Source of the DNA: JBBQXK01 sp038251625
GTDB lineage: Bacteria > Pseudomonadota > Alphaproteobacteria > Rhodobacterales > Rhodobacteraceae
DNA length: 42,586 nucleotides
Assembly: GCA_038251625.1 (NCBI GenBank)
Contig: JBBSBE010000019.1
Span: forward strand, 1-42,586
Direction of reading: 5' to 3'
In this document: piece by piece, positions 39,400-42,586 of the stretch
Layout of the letters: every line of letters starts with the position of its first letter
Numbering within the stretch: position 1 is the stretch's first letter
Notes under the pieces: generated by a model
The model's input: the letters and a program-made list of their open reading frames with translations, nothing else
Told to the model about the DNA's origin: nothing
Databases searched by the model: none
Program-made: the position numbers and the translations under genes

Positions 39400-40413
39400 T
39401 TGGGCATCAGCGCGCTGACCCCCCCGACCGCCGCAGATCATGTTGTGGAAACGCTTCTTGAATTCCCCGACAATCGTCTGCTCATCAGCCTGTGTGGCGA
39501 ATTCGACCGGAACCTTGCGCAGATCGAGCACCAGATGGGTGTTCACATCCTGCGACGCGGCAACCGTCTGGCGGTGATCGGTGACAAGGGTGCGCGGGAA
39601 GAGGCGGCGGCGGTGCTGCGCGCGCTTTATGCGCGTCTCGAGGCCGGGCGCGGCGTGGTTGCGGGCGATGTGGACGGGGCCATCCGGATGGGCCGTGGGC
39701 CGGTGCTGACGCCCGAGGGCGAGCAGATCGAGATGTTCACCGGCGGGCGCTACGAATTGCGCACCCGCAAGAAGCCGATCGAGCCACGGACCGAGGCGCA
39801 GAAGGCCTATGTGAAGAACCTTTTCGACAACGAGCTTGCCTTCGGCATCGGCCCGGCGGGTACGGGCAAGACCTATCTTGCCGTGGCCGTGGGCGTGACG
39901 ATGCTGATATCGGGCGCTGTGGAAAAGATCATCCTGTCGCGCCCCGCCGTTGAAGCGGGCGAGCGGCTTGGTTTCCTTCCCGGCGACATGAAGGACAAGA
40001 TCGACCCCTACATGCAGCCGCTATACGATGCGCTGAACGATTTCCTGCCGCAAAAGCAGGTGCAGAAGTTGATGGAGGAAAAGCGGATCGAGATTGCGCC
40101 CCTGGCCTTCATGCGCGGACGGACGCTTTCCAACGCGTTTGTCGTGCTCGACGAGGCGCAGAACGCGACGACGATGCAGATGAAGATGTTCCTGACCCGA
40201 CTGGGCGAGGGCAGCCGGATGGTCATCACAGGCGACCGCACGCAGGTGGACCTGCCGCGCGGGACCGCAAGCGGCCTTGCCGATGCCGAGCGGATTTTGG
40301 CCGGGGTGAAGAGCATCAGCTTCAACTACTTCACTGCAAAGGATGTGGTGCGGCACGCGCTTGTGGCCCGCATCATCGAGGCTTATGAGGCCGACGATGG
40401 AGCCTCTGGTTGA
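39400..40413 (+). CDS. phoH: PhoH-like AAA ATPase
   Basis: The 337-residue ATPase starts at TTG 39400, with AAGGAG seven bases upstream; no in-frame ATG upstream of the conserved region is better placed. An N-terminal KH-like region (about 20-110) is followed by the PhoH domain with Walker A G-P-A-G-T-G-K-T, the R-P-A-V-E-A-G-E-R-L-G-F-L-P-G-D motif and Walker B V-V-L-D-E-A-Q-N. The family is tied to RNA metabolism. It overlaps ybeY by 17 bases in the conserved phoH-ybeY-corC-lnt run. Confidence 0.95.
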   Translation: MGISALTPPTAADHVVETLLEFPDNRLLISLCGEFDRNLAQIEHQMGVHILRRGNRLAVIGDKGAREEAAAVLRALYARLEAGRGVVAGDVDGAIRMGRGPVLTPEGEQIEMFTGGRYELRTRKKPIEPRTEAQKAYVKNLFDNELAFGIGPAGTGKTYLAVAVGVTMLISGAVEKIILSRPAVEAGERLGFLPGDMKDKIDPYMQPLYDALNDFLPQKQVQKLMEEKRIEIAPLAFMRGRTLSNAFVVLDEAQNATTMQMKMFLTRLGEGSRMVITGDRTQVDLPRGTASGLADAERILAGVKSISFNYFTAKDVVRHALVARIIEAYEADDGASG

Positions 40414-40900
40414 GACAGTGATCGAAGACGCGCGGTGGGAGGGTTTCGGCCTGACCGCGCGGGCGGACGGGGCGGCGGCGGCAACGCTGGCCGCCCTTGG
40501 CCTTCCTTCCGCAGGGTTCACGGTGACGGTGATGGGGTGCGATGACGCGCGGATCGCGGCCCTCAACGCCGATTTTCGGGGAAAGGCGGCGCCCACGAAC
40601 GTGCTGTCCTGGCCGTCGGAAGATCGCGCGGCAGAGGGCGCCGGGGCGGTGCCCGACGCCCCCGAACCGGGCAGCGCGGACGATCCCGAAAGCCTGGGCG
40701 ATATTGCGCTGGCGTGGGAAACCTGCGCGCGCGAGGCGGTTGAGCAGGACAAGCCGATGGGCGATCATGTCACCCATCTGATCGTCCACGGGGTGCTGCA
40801 TCTGCTGGGGTATGACCACGAAGACGATCTTGATGCAGATTTGATGGAGGCAACAGAGGTGCGCATACTTGCCAGCCTTGGGGTTACCGACCCATATTGA
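40397..40900 (+). CDS. ybeY: rRNA maturation RNase YbeY
   Basis: The 167-residue metallo-endoribonuclease acts in 16S rRNA 3' maturation and ribosome quality control. The zinc motif H-G-x-x-H-x-x-G-Y-D-H is present as V-H-G-V-L-H-L-L-G-Y-D-H, and N-V-L-S-W-P is the family's N-V-L-S-F-P segment. The start overlaps the end of phoH, so translation is probably coupled. An aspartate/proline/alanine-rich insertion between these motifs (about residues 77-100) is a minor lineage feature. Confidence 0.96.
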   Translation: MEPLVETVIEDARWEGFGLTARADGAAAATLAALGLPSAGFTVTVMGCDDARIAALNADFRGKAAPTNVLSWPSEDRAAEGAGAVPDAPEPGSADDPESLGDIALAWETCAREAVEQDKPMGDHVTHLIVHGVLHLLGYDHEDDLDADLMEATEVRILASLGVTDPY

Positions 40901-40946
40901 CCAAAGGGGCGCGTCAATGCGCGGCCCGACAGCCGGAAAAGGACAG

Positions 40947-41954
40947 ATGGGCAGTACGAGCGAGGGGTCTGGCGCCGAAGGCGCTGAAGACCCGGACAGG
41001 CGCGGCGAGGCCGCAGCCCGACCAAGGGGCCTTTTTGGCCGATTGTTGAATGTGTGGAGCCCTGCAGATGGGGCGGACGGGGCCGCGGCGGACGCTTCGG
41101 CGGCCCCCATGGCCCCCGCGCAGGTGCCCGCAGCCCATGGCATTGCCAACCTGCGCCGCTTGCGCGTGGATGACGTGGCGATCCCCAAGGTCGAGATTGT
41201 GGCCGTTCCGCTGGACATCGGGCGCGACGATCTGGTGGCGGTTTTCCGCGAACACGGTTTTTCGCGGGTGCCTGTCTACAAGGGGACGCTGGATCATCCG
41301 CAGGGGCTGGTGCTTCTGAAGGACCTTGCGCTGACGCATGGCTTTGGCGGCACCGCGCGGTTCAACCTGCGCAAGCTGTTGCGCCCGGTCCTTTATGCCC
41401 CGCCGTCGATGCCCATCGGCGTGCTGCTGCAGAAGATGCAGAAAGACCGCGTGCACATGGCGCTGGTGATTGACGAATATGGCGGGGTCGACGGGCTGGT
41501 GACGATCGAGGACCTGATCGAGACGGTGATCGGCGAGATCGAGGACGAGCACGACGAGGTGGAAGGCGCGCTTTGGAAAGAGGAAAAGCCGGGCGTGTTT
41601 CTGGCCCAGGCGACCGCGCCCCTGGAAGAATTCGAGGCCGCCATCGGCCTGCGCCTGCGGACGGACGAGGAAGACGAAGAGATTGATACGCTGGGCGGGA
41701 TCGTCTTTTTGCGGACCGGCCGGGTTCCGTCGCGCGGCGAGATCGTGCCGCATGAGACGGGGGCCGAGTTCGAGGTGGTCGATGCCGATCCGCGCCGCAT
41801 CAAGCGGCTGCGGGTGCGCCTGCCGGGCGCTGCGGCCAGCCGGGCTGCAAGCGTCGCCGCCGAAGTATCGGCCGCCGCCGCGAAGGCCGCCGAAAAGGCC
41901 GCGGCAGACCATGCGAATGCCGAGCGGGAAGCTGCCAAAGCCGCCGGCGCATGA
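40947..41954 (+). CDS. corC: CorC/HlyC-type CBS-domain protein
   Basis: The 335-residue cytoplasmic protein has two CBS domains (about 65-185) with P-K-V-E-I-V-A-V-P near the start and V-I-D-E-Y-G-G-V-D-G-L-V-T-I-E-D at the second domain. The CorC_HlyC transporter-associated domain follows (about 215-290). An alanine/glutamate-rich helical tail of about 45 residues ends it. There is no DUF21 membrane domain, as usual for CorC encoded beside lnt. The start at 40947 has AAGGA close by; ATG 40917 is an alternative. Role in magnesium/cobalt efflux is by family. Its stop overlaps the lnt start (ATGA). Confidence 0.93.
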   Translation: MGSTSEGSGAEGAEDPDRRGEAAARPRGLFGRLLNVWSPADGADGAAADASAAPMAPAQVPAAHGIANLRRLRVDDVAIPKVEIVAVPLDIGRDDLVAVFREHGFSRVPVYKGTLDHPQGLVLLKDLALTHGFGGTARFNLRKLLRPVLYAPPSMPIGVLLQKMQKDRVHMALVIDEYGGVDGLVTIEDLIETVIGEIEDEHDEVEGALWKEEKPGVFLAQATAPLEEFEAAIGLRLRTDEEDEEIDTLGGIVFLRTGRVPSRGEIVPHETGAEFEVVDADPRRIKRLRVRLPGAAASRAASVAAEVSAAAAKAAEKAAADHANAEREAAKAAGA

Positions 41955-42586
41955 CAGCGCGGCCATTGCTGCAGGTGGGCCGCCGCGGCGAGGTTGTGGT
42001 GGCCCTTGGCCTTGGCGCCGTGATGGCGCTGGGGCAGGCGCCTTGGGGCCTGTGGTGGCTGGCGCTGCCCGGCTATGCGGGGTTGGTCTATCTGGTGGCG
42101 CGGGCGGGCAGCCCCCGGCGCGCGGCCTTTCTGGCATGGGCTGCGGGGACGGGGCATTTCGGTCTGGCGCTGAGCTGGATCATCGAGCCCTTTCTGATCG
42201 ACGCGCCCGCGACCGGCTGGATGGCCCCTTTCGCGCTGGTGCTGATGGCGGGTGGCCTTGCGCTTTTCTGGGCGGCGGCAGGGGCACTGGCCCCCTATGG
42301 GCGGCCGCGCGCGGTGATGTTCGCGGTGGCGCTGGCGGGCGTCGAGGCGTTGCGCGGCGTGGCGCTGACCGGCTTTCCCTGGGCGCTGCCGGGGCATGTC
42401 TGGATTGGCACGCCCGTGGCGCAGTTGGCGGCCATTGCCGGTCCGGACGGTCTGACGCTTTTCACGCTGATCGTGGCGGCGTTGCCCGTGGCGTTTCACT
42501 GGCGCGGACTGGCAATGGGGGCAGCCCTTTTCGCCGCAGCGTTCGCCTTTGGGGCGTGGCGGCTGGGCCAGAATGCCGCGTCGGAC
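41951..42586 (+). CDS. lnt: Apolipoprotein N-acyltransferase, N-terminal part
   Basis: The first 212 residues are visible and the frame is open at the right edge. Lnt adds the third acyl chain to outer-membrane lipoproteins. The visible part is mostly membrane helices, with G-Q-A-P-W-G-L-W-W-L near the start and V-A-L-A-G-V-E-A-L-R-G and F-P-W-A-L-P-G-H-V-W typical of Lnt. The nitrilase-like catalytic domain lies beyond the window. ATGA overlap with corC marks coupling. Confidence 0.93.
   Translation, partial: MTARPLLQVGRRGEVVVALGLGAVMALGQAPWGLWWLALPGYAGLVYLVARAGSPRRAAFLAWAAGTGHFGLALSWIIEPFLIDAPATGWMAPFALVLMAGGLALFWAAAGALAPYGRPRAVMFAVALAGVEALRGVALTGFPWALPGHVWIGTPVAQLAAIAGPDGLTLFTLIVAALPVAFHWRGLAMGAALFAAAFAFGAWRLGQNAASD

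Noticed and set aside
1..42586. tRNA, rRNA or CRISPR loci
   Set aside because: Reading the gaps between genes by eye showed no cloverleaf, rRNA or repeat-spacer pattern; a covariance-model scan would be needed to exclude small RNAs.

Overview
The window is about 42.6 kb of GC-rich chromosomal DNA from an alphaproteobacterium, most probably Rhodobacterales/Rhodobacteraceae. The inference rests on the high GC, the Fur-family regulator Irr divergent from fabA-fabB-fabI, the dapB/rbfA/truB neighbourhood, the phoH-ybeY-corC-lnt run, a LIV-type ABC cassette with acyl-CoA ligases, and an RTX-repeat protein. The genes look chromosomal and mostly conserved. I see no phage genes, transposase, CRISPR array, tRNA or rRNA.

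Layout: 1-3.0 kb holds the end of a P1-family peptidase and a leftward hybrid histidine kinase/OmpR-type regulator pair. 3.0-4.1 kb is a lower-GC patch with a MAPEG membrane protein. 4.1-13.0 kb is a rightward cassette: long-chain acyl-CoA ligase, LivG-like ATPase, an unknown exported protein, LivH- and LivM-like permeases, a binding protein, a LivF-like ATPase and a PaaK-like ligase. It probably imports a carboxylic or amino acid that is then activated with CoA. 13.0-18.2 kb holds a cysteine-free caspase-fold protein with peptidoglycan-binding domains, a small exported protein, dapB, rbfA, a phosphodiester glycosidase and truB.

18.2-28.0 kb is the conserved translation/RNA block (rpsO, pnp) opened up by accessory genes: a divergent LysR pair, DUF1643, a fluoroacetate-dehalogenase-like hydrolase, an RTX protein, a VOC protein and a triple-GAF nucleotide cyclase. 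28.1-29.5 kb is a divergent pair: a MarR regulator with a C-terminal cysteine cluster and an exported protein, sharing two operator-like palindromes. 29.5-32.7 kb is fabI/fabB/fabA with divergent irr. 32.8-36.6 kb holds a transglutaminase-like protein, a TetR/SDR divergent pair, a fasciclin protein and a putative glycosyltransferase. 36.8-42.6 kb holds miaB, an OmpA-like protein and a lipoprotein sharing an unusual two-cysteine module, then phoH-ybeY-corC-lnt (lnt cut by the right edge).

No complete new defence or mobile system is evident. The least explained features are a 79-bp dyad that builds two back-to-back promoters at the LysR locus (18448-18526), the Cys-cluster MarR locus with paired operators (28670-28716), and the 30-residue module duplicated in the adjacent OmpA-like protein and lipoprotein. 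All functional calls come from reading motifs by eye; no database search was run.
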